DNA of 43,172 bases, taken from an uncultured Prevotellaceae bacterium. GTDB taxonomy: Bacteria > Bacteroidota > Bacteroidia > Bacteroidales > Bacteroidaceae. Location: contig ONCZ01000017.1 of the NCBI GenBank assembly GCA_900316445.1, positions 1 to 43,172 on the forward strand, written 5' to 3'. The notes beneath the pieces were generated by a model. That model saw only the letters and a list, made by a program, of their open reading frames with translations. It was not told the DNA's origin and made no database searches. The position numbers were made by a program, and so were the translations under genes. Of this stretch, positions 15,777 through 22,832 are shown in pieces (the stretch's first letter is position 1; every line of letters begins with the position of its first letter).

Positions 15777-16264
15777 TGAGCGGACTGGAGATAGAACGTA
15801 AGTTTCTGGTCAAGAACGATGACTACAAGCGGCAGGCGTATAGTAGCAGCCGCATCTGTCAAGGGTATATCTGCAGTGGTCACGGGCGTACCGTCAGGGT
15901 GCGCATTCGTGGCGACCGCGGATATTTAACCATCAAAGGACCATCGAATGTCGATGGCATCAGCCGTTATGAGTTTGAGAAGGAGATCACCCTCGAAGAG
16001 GCTGAGGAACTGATGAAACTCTGCGAACCGGGCCTGATCGACAAGACCCGCTATCTCGTGAAGAGCGGGAACCACACCTTTGAGGTGGACGAGTTCTATG
16101 GCGATAACGAAGGGCTGGTGATGGCTGAGGTAGAGCTCCAGTCAGAGGACGAACCCTTCGAGAAACCCGATTTCATCGGACAGGAAGTGACGGGTGACCG
16201 TCGCTATTATAACGGTCATCTGGCGAGGAAACCTTTCAAGCTTTGGGGGATTGCTCATTTCTGA
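15776..16264 (+). CDS. CYTH-domain protein (triphosphate tunnel metalloenzyme)
   Basis: A 162-aa protein starting MSGLEIERKFLV with the ExExK motif (Glu5, Glu7, Lys9). Arg/Lys/Glu pairs of the tunnel follow (RVRIRGDRGYLTIKG, RYEFEKEI, DKTRYLV, FEVDEFYG, AEVEL). The fold binds triphosphates; members are inorganic triphosphatases, thiamine triphosphatases or class IV adenylate cyclases, and a short stand-alone bacterial protein is most likely a triphosphatase. The start at 15776 was chosen over the longer frame at 15707, which would overlap the 52-aa gene. Its 3' end overlaps the convergent VanZ-like gene by 29 bp. Confidence 0.88.
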   Translation: MSGLEIERKFLVKNDDYKRQAYSSSRICQGYICSGHGRTVRVRIRGDRGYLTIKGPSNVDGISRYEFEKEITLEEAEELMKLCEPGLIDKTRYLVKSGNHTFEVDEFYGDNEGLVMAEVELQSEDEPFEKPDFIGQEVTGDRRYYNGHLARKPFKLWGIAHF

Positions 16265-16640
16265 ATTTTAATACGATCAGCCCAAACACGGCTCCGAGCG
16301 TGACACCGATGGCATTGGCTGTCAGGTCAATCCAGTCGCCATTGCGCGTCTCGGTACAGTATTCTTGTAACAGTTCGATGACGCCGCTCATCAAGATAGG
16401 TGCCACCCAGGCCCAGAAAAACAGCTTCTTATAATCGGGACGCTCGTGCTGACGGAGGTATTCTATCCACAGCACGCCACAGGTGCCGCCATACATAACG
16501 AGGTGAACCCATTTGTCGATGAGCAGGACATTATCGAGAGGTGTTTCGGGGGCTTTGAAGAAAAGTGAAAGGTACCAGATGACTGCGAAAAGGACGCATG
16601 AAATGGGGTAATTCCTTACAAAATGCGATGCTAATTTCAT
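16236..16640 (-). CDS. VanZ-like family membrane protein
   Basis: A 134-aa protein with about four hydrophobic segments and the VanZ-like hallmarks DKWVHLVMYGGTCG and GDWIDLTANAIGV. The start MKLASHF at 16640 was preferred to an upstream in-frame ATG at 16751 because that extension is low-complexity and basic and runs through the promoter at 16660-16668. In gene clusters for glycopeptide resistance VanZ lowers teicoplanin binding; lone family members such as this one have no assigned function. Confidence 0.8.
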   Translation of the reverse strand: MKLASHFVRNYPISCVLFAVIWYLSLFFKAPETPLDNVLLIDKWVHLVMYGGTCGVLWIEYLRQHERPDYKKLFFWAWVAPILMSGVIELLQEYCTETRNGDWIDLTANAIGVTLGAVFGLIVLKFRNEQSPKA

Positions 16641-16659
16641 TATTTCGACTAATTTTGCT

Positions 16660-16668
16660 GCAAAATTA
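16660..16668 (-). promoter_or_regulatory. -7 box TAATTTTGC for the VanZ-like gene
   Basis: Minus-strand box about 20 bp ahead of the start at 16640. It lies back to back with the plus-strand promoter of the symporter genes. Confidence 0.55.
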
Positions 16669-16671
16669 CAA

Positions 16672-16702
16672 AATAATCTGTGTAATCTGCGTAATCTGCG
16701 GT
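16672..16702 (+). repeat. Short tandem TAATCTGYG repeat in the divergent promoter region
   Basis: TAATCTGTG, TAATCTGCG and TAATCTGCG lie head to tail between the VanZ and symporter promoters. The unit resembles the TAATCCGTG units in the arms of the hairpin at 42515-42583. Confidence 0.6.
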
Positions 16703-16711
16703 TATTTTTAG

Positions 16712-16720
16712 TACTTTTGC
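16712..16720 (+). promoter_or_regulatory. -7 box TACTTTTGC for the symporter genes
   Basis: Plus-strand box 24 bp ahead of ATG 16745, consistent with one promoter for both symporters and the HhH gene. Confidence 0.6.
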
Positions 16721-16744
16721 AACAGAATAATAAAAAAAGTGAAT

Positions 16745-18109
16745 ATGGCAAAACTTGAAAGGGCCGGTTTCGGAAGTAAGGTCGGCATCATCCTGGCTAC
16801 AGCGGGATCGGCCGTGGGCTTGGGAAATATCTGGCGATTCCCTTATATGGCAGGACAGAACGGCGGTGCCGTGTTTATCATGATTTATGTCTTCTGCGTC
16901 CTGTTGTTAGGCATCCCCTGTATGATCAGTGAGTTCATTATCGGCCGTCACGGCAAGGCTAATACAGCACGAGCCTACAGTAAGCTGGCTGGGGGGTCGA
17001 TGTGGTCGTTAATCGGCTATATGGGTGTGCTGACAGGTTTCCTGATCTCCAGCTATTATGCCGTGGTGTCAGGCTGGTGCTTGGAATATATGTGGGCCTC
17101 ACTGCTCGGCAAGCTTCAAGGGGATTCTGCCTATATTAGCACTTACTTCTCGACGTTCTCCCAGGATCCGGTGAAACCGGTGTTCTGGACCTTTATCATC
17201 CTTTTGGCTACGTTCCTGATCATTGAGAACGGCGTTCGCGACGGCATAGAGCGGGCTTCGAAACTGATGATGCCCACACTGTTTATCCTGTTGCTCATCA
17301 TCGTGGGAGCTTCGTGTATGCTACCCAATGCCCAGAAGGGTATCGAGTTCTTGTTCAAGCCCGACTTTACGAAGATTACGGGCGATGTGTTCTTAGGTGC
17401 CCTGGGGCAGTCGTTCTATTCGATGAGCATCGCCATGGGCTGCATCTGTACTTATGCCAGTTATTTCTCTAAACATACAAAACTGCCAAACTCTGCTGTG
17501 CAGATAGGCTTGATAGATTTTTTGGTGGCGTTGTTGGCCGGACTGGTGATCTTCCCTGCTGCCTTCTCCGTGGGCGTTAGTCCTGACAGCGGTCCGTCGC
17601 TGATTTTCATCACCCTGCCGAACGTGTTCCAGCAGGCGTTCGGTAGTATCCCATTCCTAGGCTATGGCATATCCGTGCTGTTCTATGCCCTCTTGTCGAT
17701 GGCTGCCTTGACCTCGCTGATGTCACTGCATGAGGTATCGACGGCCTTCCTGCATGAGGAGATGCGGATCAGCCGTAAACAGGCAGCCCTCATCGTGTCG
17801 GTGATGTGTATGATCCTCGGTGCCGTCTGTTCCCTGTCGTTGGGGCCTTGGCACGATAAACTGTTCTTCGGTAGGACGGTGTTCGACCTCTTCGATTTCA
17901 CCACTGGTCAGTTGTTCCTGCCGATCGTAGGTTTCCTGACGTGTATCTTTATCGGCTGGTTTGTACCGCATAAGGTGGTGCGTGAGGAATTCACAAACTG
18001 GGGGACACTCCGTAACGTGGGACTCTTCCACTTCTATCTGTTCCTGGTGAAGTATGTCTGTCCGATTTGTATTTTATTCATCTTCCTGCATCAGTTCGGA
18101 CTGTTGTAA
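16745..18109 (+). CDS. Na+-dependent symporter, NSS/SLC6 family (first of tandem pair)
   Basis: A 454-aa protein with about 11-12 hydrophobic segments and a LeuT fold. Helix 1 is GSAVGLGNIWRFPYMAGQNG, which carries the unwound segment that binds substrate and Na+. The second conserved block is FYSMSIAMGCICTYASYF. Prokaryotic NSS members import amino acids with Na+. ATG 16745 is preferred to the GTG at 16739, two codons upstream. The next gene is a paralogue and follows after 26 bp. Confidence 0.9.
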   Translation: MAKLERAGFGSKVGIILATAGSAVGLGNIWRFPYMAGQNGGAVFIMIYVFCVLLLGIPCMISEFIIGRHGKANTARAYSKLAGGSMWSLIGYMGVLTGFLISSYYAVVSGWCLEYMWASLLGKLQGDSAYISTYFSTFSQDPVKPVFWTFIILLATFLIIENGVRDGIERASKLMMPTLFILLLIIVGASCMLPNAQKGIEFLFKPDFTKITGDVFLGALGQSFYSMSIAMGCICTYASYFSKHTKLPNSAVQIGLIDFLVALLAGLVIFPAAFSVGVSPDSGPSLIFITLPNVFQQAFGSIPFLGYGISVLFYALLSMAALTSLMSLHEVSTAFLHEEMRISRKQAALIVSVMCMILGAVCSLSLGPWHDKLFFGRTVFDLFDFTTGQLFLPIVGFLTCIFIGWFVPHKVVREEFTNWGTLRNVGLFHFYLFLVKYVCPICILFIFLHQFGLL

Positions 18110-18135
18110 GGGTGAAAAAGTGAAAAGGTGATAAT

Positions 18136-19488
18136 ATGGAAAGTAGAGGAAACTTTGGCAGTAGGCTTGGCGTGATTTTGGCAACGGCAGGCTCCGCGAT
18201 AGGATTAGGAAACATCTGGCGATTCCCGTTTACGACAGGTCAGAATGGCGGTGCCGCCTTTATTCTGGTCTATTTCGTCTGTGTGGTGTTGCTGGGTATT
18301 CCCGGTATGGTGAGTGAGTTTATCGTAGGCCGGCGGGCACAGACGAATGCCGCCCGGGCTTATGGCAGCTTAGGACGGAAGGAATGGCGTTTTGTGGGTT
18401 ATCTGGGTATCCTGACTTCCACGATTATCCTCGGCTTCTATGCTGTGGTGGCAGGCTGGTGCCTGGAGTATCTCTATGCTGCCATCGTCGGACAGTTGAA
18501 AGGTGATGCCGCCTATGTGTTGAACTATTTTCAGACGTTCTCAAGCGATCCTGTCAAACCATGTCTCTGGGCAGTGGCCTTTGTGCTGATCACCCATCTG
18601 GTGGTCGCCCTTGGTGTGAACAAGGGTATCGAACGTGTATCGAAGTTGCTGATGCCGCTGCTTTTGCTGCTGTTAGTGCTGCTGGTCTTCGCCTCTTGTC
18701 TGCTGCCGGGTGCTATGGCTGGTATTGACTTCCTGTTGAAACCGGACTTCTCGAAGATGACAGGAAACGTGTTCCTGGAGGCTTTGGGGCAGGCTTTCTT
18801 CTCCCTGAGCTTAGGTACGGCCTGCCTCTGTACATACGCCTCCTATTTTAAAAGTGATACGAATTTGCTGGGCTCTTCTATACAGATAGCCCTGCTTGAC
18901 TCGGGCATCGCCATCCTCGCTGGTCTGATGATCTTCCCGGCTGCCTTCTCCGTCGGCGTGCAGCCCGACAGCGGTCCCTCGCTGATCTTCATCACCCTGC
19001 CGAACGTGTTCCAGCAGGCTTTCGCCTCATTCCCGTGGAATGGCTATATCATCTCTTGCCTGTTCTATGCCCTGCTGGTCTTCGCAGCTTTGACATCGAC
19101 CATCTCCATGCACGAGATTGGAACGGCCTTCTTCCATGAGGAACTCCATCTACCACGTAATAAGGCCACTTGGATCCTCACGGTGGTGTGTTCGCTGATT
19201 GCCGTGTTCTGCTCCCTTTCTGTAGGGGCCTATACCGACCTGCAGGTGTTTGGCATGTCGCTGATGGACTTCTGTGATTTCCTCACAGCTAAGCTGATGC
19301 TGCCTACAGGCGCCTTCCTGACGAGCATTGTCATGGGATGGCTGGTGGACCGACAGATGGTCAAGGACGAGTTTACGAATCACGGCACCATCCAAGGATC
19401 ATTCTTCACGGCCTATATGTTCTCCATCCGATACATCGTGCCACTCTGTATTCTGTTGGTCTTCTTGCATCAGTTCGGTGTGATATGA
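18136..19488 (+). CDS. Na+-dependent symporter, NSS/SLC6 family (second of tandem pair)
   Basis: A 450-aa paralogue of the preceding gene, similar over its whole length: GSAIGLGNIWRFPFTTGQNG at helix 1, FFSLSLGTACLCTYASYF, and a shared SVGVxPDSGPSLIFITLPNV block. Many positions differ, so the copies are not recent and may have different substrates. The TGA stop overlaps the ATG of the HhH gene (ATGA), linking that gene to the operon. Confidence 0.9.
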   Translation: MESRGNFGSRLGVILATAGSAIGLGNIWRFPFTTGQNGGAAFILVYFVCVVLLGIPGMVSEFIVGRRAQTNAARAYGSLGRKEWRFVGYLGILTSTIILGFYAVVAGWCLEYLYAAIVGQLKGDAAYVLNYFQTFSSDPVKPCLWAVAFVLITHLVVALGVNKGIERVSKLLMPLLLLLLVLLVFASCLLPGAMAGIDFLLKPDFSKMTGNVFLEALGQAFFSLSLGTACLCTYASYFKSDTNLLGSSIQIALLDSGIAILAGLMIFPAAFSVGVQPDSGPSLIFITLPNVFQQAFASFPWNGYIISCLFYALLVFAALTSTISMHEIGTAFFHEELHLPRNKATWILTVVCSLIAVFCSLSVGAYTDLQVFGMSLMDFCDFLTAKLMLPTGAFLTSIVMGWLVDRQMVKDEFTNHGTIQGSFFTAYMFSIRYIVPLCILLVFLHQFGVI

Positions 19489-20207
19489 TCCGTGAGTTCT
19501 TCTATCTGCAGAAGTCTGACCGTAAGGTGATTCTGACCTTATTGGTTGTCATTATAGTGGCGATGGGTGTCATCTTTCTGACAGGAGGGGAGAACGATAC
19601 GACGAATGGACTCGTTTCTACCGATTCAACGAATCTAGGGGACAGATTGCGTGATTCGGGCAAAGTCCGCCATCATAAAGATGTCCCCCAGATTCGTGAA
19701 CGGACGGTGTATGTCCGTACGAAGGTCATCTATCGGGATACAGCCTATCAGCGAGGGAGAAGACTGACGCAGACGGAATATGACTCCATCAAGGCGCACT
19801 ACCAACCAAAGATTCATCAGGGCGAACATGTTGTTCTGAATACGGCCGATACGACACAATTAAAGACGGTTCCTGGCATCGGTCCTTATTTCGCCCGGAA
19901 GATTGTTCAGTATGGACAGCGGTTGGGAGGCTTTGTCAGTGTGGACCAACTCGATGAAATCGAGGATTTTCCTCTTGATGCCAAGGAATACTTCACCATA
20001 GAAAAGTCGTCGCCCGTCAAGCTTGACATCAACCATCTTTCGCTTAACGAACTGAAAAAACATCCATACATTAGTTTCTATCAGGCCCGTGCTATTACGG
20101 AATACCGCCGTCTGTACGGTCCCATCCGTTCATTGGAGGAGTTAAGGCTCTCAAAAGACTTCCCTCCTGAGGCTATTGAGCGGCTGTTGCCTTATGTTGC
20201 GTACTAA
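19485..20207 (+). CDS. Membrane-anchored helix-hairpin-helix protein (ComEA-like)
   Basis: A 240-aa protein. ATG 19485 overlaps the symporter stop and gives a short cytoplasmic tail (MIREFFYLQKSDRK) and one membrane helix (about 15-35). A charged linker follows, then tandem HhH motifs: NTADTTQLKTVPGIGPYFAR (about 130-150) and DINHLSLNELKKHPYI (about 185-200). ComEA and its relatives bind DNA outside the membrane during uptake. Many Bacteroidetes carry similar proteins without a full competence system, so DNA binding is likely but DNA uptake is not shown. The longer frame from 19338 overlaps the symporter gene and was rejected. Confidence 0.8.
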   Translation: MIREFFYLQKSDRKVILTLLVVIIVAMGVIFLTGGENDTTNGLVSTDSTNLGDRLRDSGKVRHHKDVPQIRERTVYVRTKVIYRDTAYQRGRRLTQTEYDSIKAHYQPKIHQGEHVVLNTADTTQLKTVPGIGPYFARKIVQYGQRLGGFVSVDQLDEIEDFPLDAKEYFTIEKSSPVKLDINHLSLNELKKHPYISFYQARAITEYRRLYGPIRSLEELRLSKDFPPEAIERLLPYVAY

Positions 20208-20237
20208 TTTTGTTAATTATTCTAACAGAATGTTGGC

Positions 20238-20258
20238 GTTACGAAATATTTTCGTAAC
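20238..20258. promoter_or_regulatory. 9-bp perfect dyad overlapping the tatA promoter (operator candidate)
   Basis: GTTACGAAA-TAT-TTTCGTAAC is a perfect inverted repeat. Its last bases lie in the -7 box TAACTTTGC (20255-20263), so a bound regulator would block the promoter. Confidence 0.55.
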
Positions 20259-20263
20259 TTTGC
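20255..20263 (+). promoter_or_regulatory. -7 box TAACTTTGC for the tat cluster
   Basis: Plus-strand box 25 bp ahead of the tatA start; it overlaps the dyad at 20238-20258. Confidence 0.7.
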
Positions 20264-20288
20264 GGAATGAACTTAAAACATCACGGAT

Positions 20289-20507
20289 ATGTTTGAATCA
20301 ATAGTACTGTTTGGACTTGGCATGCAAGAGATACTCGTTATCGCACTGATTGTCCTGCTGCTCTTCGGCGGCAAGAAGATTCCTGAACTGATGAAAGGCC
20401 TCGGCAAGGGGGTTAAGAGCTTCAAGGAAGGAATGAATGAGGTGACGGATATGACGAAGGAGTCAGGAGACAGGAGTCAGGAGTCAGGAGACAAGAAGGA
20501 TGAGTGA
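20289..20507 (+). CDS. tatA: Sec-independent protein translocase subunit TatA
   Basis: A 72-aa protein: a short N-terminal helix ([20 protein letters not shown]), the FGGKKIPEL hinge, an amphipathic helix ([18 protein letters not shown]) and a charged tail. It forms the TatA pore-type assemblies that pass folded proteins across the membrane. No separate tatB is present, as in most Bacteroidetes, so TatA may serve both roles. The tail ([14 protein letters not shown]) is encoded by an AGGAGTC tandem repeat that also occurs in the vapE-like gene. Its end overlaps tatC by 8 bp. Confidence 0.93.
   Translation: MFESIVLFGLGMQEILVIALIVLLLFGGKKIPELMKGLGKGVKSFKEGMNEVTDMTKESGDRSQESGDKKDE
20461..20495 (+). 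repeat. AGGAGTC/AGGAGAC tandem repeat at the end of tatA
   Basis: About five head-to-tail AGGAG(T/A)C units encode the [10 protein letters not shown] tail. The unit is the same as in the minus-strand repeat at 5481-5515. Confidence 0.8.
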
Positions 20508-21267
20508 TGGGGGCATGACCTTCTGGGATCACCTTGACGAACTGCGAGGGGTGATTATTAGGTCGCTCCTGGTGACGGCGGTGGCCGCAGCAGTGGCGTT
20601 CTGCCTGAAGGAAGAACTGTTTGCCATCGTTCTGGCCCCAGCAAAGAATGACTTCCTCACTTACAAGCTGCTGGGCATCGCAGCCTTTCCTCCCTCCTTG
20701 GGAGGGGCTGGGGGAGGTCTCCACTTGATGAATACGGGGCTGACGGAACAGTTTATGGTCCATCTGAAGACAGCCTGTTATGCAGGTTTGTTGGTGGCCT
20801 CCCCTTATATTATATATGTGCTCTTCGGTTTTGTGTCGCCAGCGCTCTATGACAGGGAAAAGAAATACGCCACGCTGCTCTGCGGAAGCGGCTACCTGAT
20901 GTTCATGTTGGGGACGGCCATCAACTATCTGTTGATCTTCCCGCTGACTGTCAGGTTCCTGGGAACGTATCAGGTGAGTCCCGATGTGGCGAATATGTTG
21001 ACGTTGCAGTCGTATATGGATACGCTGCTGACCATGAGCCTCGTGATGGGAATAGTCTTCGAATTGCCGGTGGTGAGTTGGGTCTTGGGAAAGATGGGAC
21101 TCATTAACAGACAGATGATGCGGGCGATGCGTCGCCATGCAGTCGTAGCGATTCTGATCGTGGCAGCCATCATCACTCCGACGACCGATGCCTTTACGCT
21201 CTTCGTGGTGGCCCTGCCGATATGGCTGCTCTATGAACTGAGCATATTGATTGTAAGAAACAACTAA
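20500..21267 (+). CDS. tatC: Sec-independent protein translocase subunit TatC
   Basis: A 255-aa protein with six membrane helices. TatC marks include [12 protein letters not shown] at the N-terminus (signal-peptide site) and [13 protein letters not shown], whose Glu is the conserved ELP glutamate. It recognises twin-arginine signals together with TatA. The first periplasmic loop contains [11 protein letters not shown], encoded by a palindromic G-rich repeat (20688-20722) that is not part of the family; the reading frame is kept. The gene is coupled to tatA by an 8-bp overlap and is followed by two genes for Fe-S proteins. Confidence 0.93.
   Translation: MSDGGMTFWDHLDELRGVIIRSLLVTAVAAAVAFCLKEELFAIVLAPAKNDFLTYKLLGIAAFPPSLGGAGGGLHLMNTGLTEQFMVHLKTACYAGLLVASPYIIYVLFGFVSPALYDREKKYATLLCGSGYLMFMLGTAINYLLIFPLTVRFLGTYQVSPDVANMLTLQSYMDTLLTMSLVMGIVFELPVVSWVLGKMGLINRQMMRAMRRHAVVAILIVAAIITPTTDAFTLFVVALPIWLLYELSILIVRNN
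20688..20722 (+). repeat. G-rich palindromic repeat, copy 1 (in frame in tatC)
   Basis: TCCTCCCTCCTTGGGAGGGG followed by CTGGGGGAGG. It matches copies 22764-22802 (reverse orientation) and 22878-22913. It encodes [11 protein letters not shown]. Confidence 0.85.
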
Positions 21268-21284
21268 ACAAAACTTTATAAGAT

Positions 21285-22763
21285 ATGTTACGTAAAATCA
21301 GAACCATCCTTGCAGCGGTGCTCTTTACATTGATCACCCTGCTGTTCCTCGACTTCACGGGGACGCTGCATCACTGGCTCTCGTGGTTGGCCAAGATTCA
21401 GTTCTTGCCAGCTGTGATAGCTCTTAATGTGGTGGTTGTCGTGGCACTTATCGTGCTGACCCTTGTCTTCGGACGTATCTACTGTTCTGTCATCTGCCCT
21501 TTGGGCGTCTTTCAGGATGTCTTAGCCCGATTCCGTCGGAAGAAGCATAAGTACAGCTATTCTAAAGAGGTGCGCTGGCTGCGCTATCCGGTACTCGTTG
21601 TATTCGTGATTGCTGCTGTGGCAGGCATCGGCTCACTGTTCCAGTTGCTGGCTCCATATAGTGCCTACGGTCGTATTGCCACAATGATCTTCCAACCCAT
21701 TTGGAAAGCTGGCAACAACCTCTTGGCGATGGCAGCGGAGCACTATGAGAGTTATGCCTTCTATACGGTCGATACGTGGATGCAGTCATTGCCCGTACTG
21801 ATCATCGCTGCTGTGACGCTGGTGGTGCTCTTCGTGTTGGCTTGGCGAGGCGGACGTACCTATTGTAATACGGTCTGTCCCGTTGGTACGATCTTGTCGT
21901 TCTTTGCCCGCTTCTCATGGTTCAAAGTGCATTTCGATGCCGATAAGTGTAAGAGTTGCTCACTCTGTTCCAAGAACTGCAAGAGTTCTTGTATTGACTA
22001 TAAGACGCACACCGTTGACTATAGCCGTTGCGTGGTCTGCGGAAACTGTATTGATAACTGTAAGTTCGGTGCACTTCGTTATGACAATGCCAAACTTCAT
22101 GTTAAAGCCAAATCGCAAGCTGAGGCAAAAGTCGATGCTTCCAAGCGTTCGTTCCTCGTGGCTTCAGCATTGGTGACGACTGCGGCGATGGCCCAGAAGA
22201 AGGAGAAACTGATGGACGGTGGACTGGCGGAGATTGAGGATAAGGTGGCGCCAGAGCGTCAGACACCGTTGACGCCTCCGGGTTCTCTCTCCTTTGACCA
22301 TTTTGCCCAGCACTGTACTGGTTGTCAGCTTTGTGTGTCAGAGTGTCCTAATCAGGTGCTCCGCCCCAGCAGCGACCTGATGCACCTGATGCTGCCAACG
22401 ATGTCTTATGAGCGTGGTCATTGCCGTCCGGAGTGTACGCGTTGCTCTGAGGTTTGTCCAGCTGGAGCCATTAAACTGATTGACAAGGTTGAGAAGTCTT
22501 CTATCCAGATCGGTCATGCCGTGTGGATCAAGAAGAACTGTGTGCCCATCACCGACGATGTGTCTTGTGGCAACTGTGCCCGTCACTGTCCTACAGGAGC
22601 TATCGAGATGGTGCCGCTCGACGAGAATGATGAGAAGTCGCCGATGGTGCCTGCCATCAACGAGGCTGCCTGTATCGGTTGTGGTGCTTGTGAGTATGTC
22701 TGTCCGTCAAGACCCTTCTCGGCCATCTATGTCGAAGGTCACGAAGTGCATAAAAAGATTTAG
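21285..22763 (+). CDS. NapH/NapG-like membrane polyferredoxin
   Basis: A 492-aa protein. The N-terminal half has about four membrane helices and two NapH-type motifs (GRIYCSVICPLGVFQD, GRTYCNTVCPVGTILS). Two Cys clusters follow (CKSCSLCSKNC, CVVCGNCIDNC). At Lys287-Arg288 comes KRSFLVASALVTTAAM, which resembles a twin-arginine signal with Lys for the first Arg. The C-terminal half has more 4Fe-4S motifs (CTGCQLCVSECP, CTRCSEVCP, CGNCARHCP, CIGCGACEYVCP). This looks like a NapH and a NapG-type protein fused into one. Electron transfer from the quinone pool to the adjacent reductase is a reasonable inference. Confidence 0.8.
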   Translation: MLRKIRTILAAVLFTLITLLFLDFTGTLHHWLSWLAKIQFLPAVIALNVVVVVALIVLTLVFGRIYCSVICPLGVFQDVLARFRRKKHKYSYSKEVRWLRYPVLVVFVIAAVAGIGSLFQLLAPYSAYGRIATMIFQPIWKAGNNLLAMAAEHYESYAFYTVDTWMQSLPVLIIAAVTLVVLFVLAWRGGRTYCNTVCPVGTILSFFARFSWFKVHFDADKCKSCSLCSKNCKSSCIDYKTHTVDYSRCVVCGNCIDNCKFGALRYDNAKLHVKAKSQAEAKVDASKRSFLVASALVTTAAMAQKKEKLMDGGLAEIEDKVAPERQTPLTPPGSLSFDHFAQHCTGCQLCVSECPNQVLRPSSDLMHLMLPTMSYERGHCRPECTRCSEVCPAGAIKLIDKVEKSSIQIGHAVWIKKNCVPITDDVSCGNCARHCPTGAIEMVPLDENDEKSPMVPAINEAACIGCGACEYVCPSRPFSAIYVEGHEVHKKI

Positions 22764-22802
22764 AACCCACCCCCTAACCCCCTCCCCAAGGGAGTGGGGA
22801 TT
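22764..22802 (-). repeat. G-rich palindromic repeat, copy 2 (intergenic, reversed)
   Basis: The reverse complement reads CCCCACTCCCTTGGGGAGGG and on to GGGGGTGGGTT, very close to copy 3. Copies 2 and 3 face each other across the start of the reductase gene. Confidence 0.85.
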
Positions 22803-22832
22803 GGATAGTAGAACAATTAATTATTTTAGAAG

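Noticed and set aside
16641-16751. N-terminal extension of the VanZ-like protein
   Set aside because: It crosses the promoter and is basic and low in complexity; MKLASHF at 16640 gives a normal family start.
19338-19484. Longer start for the HhH gene
   Set aside because: It lies inside the symporter gene; ATG 19485 overlaps the symporter stop in the usual coupled way.
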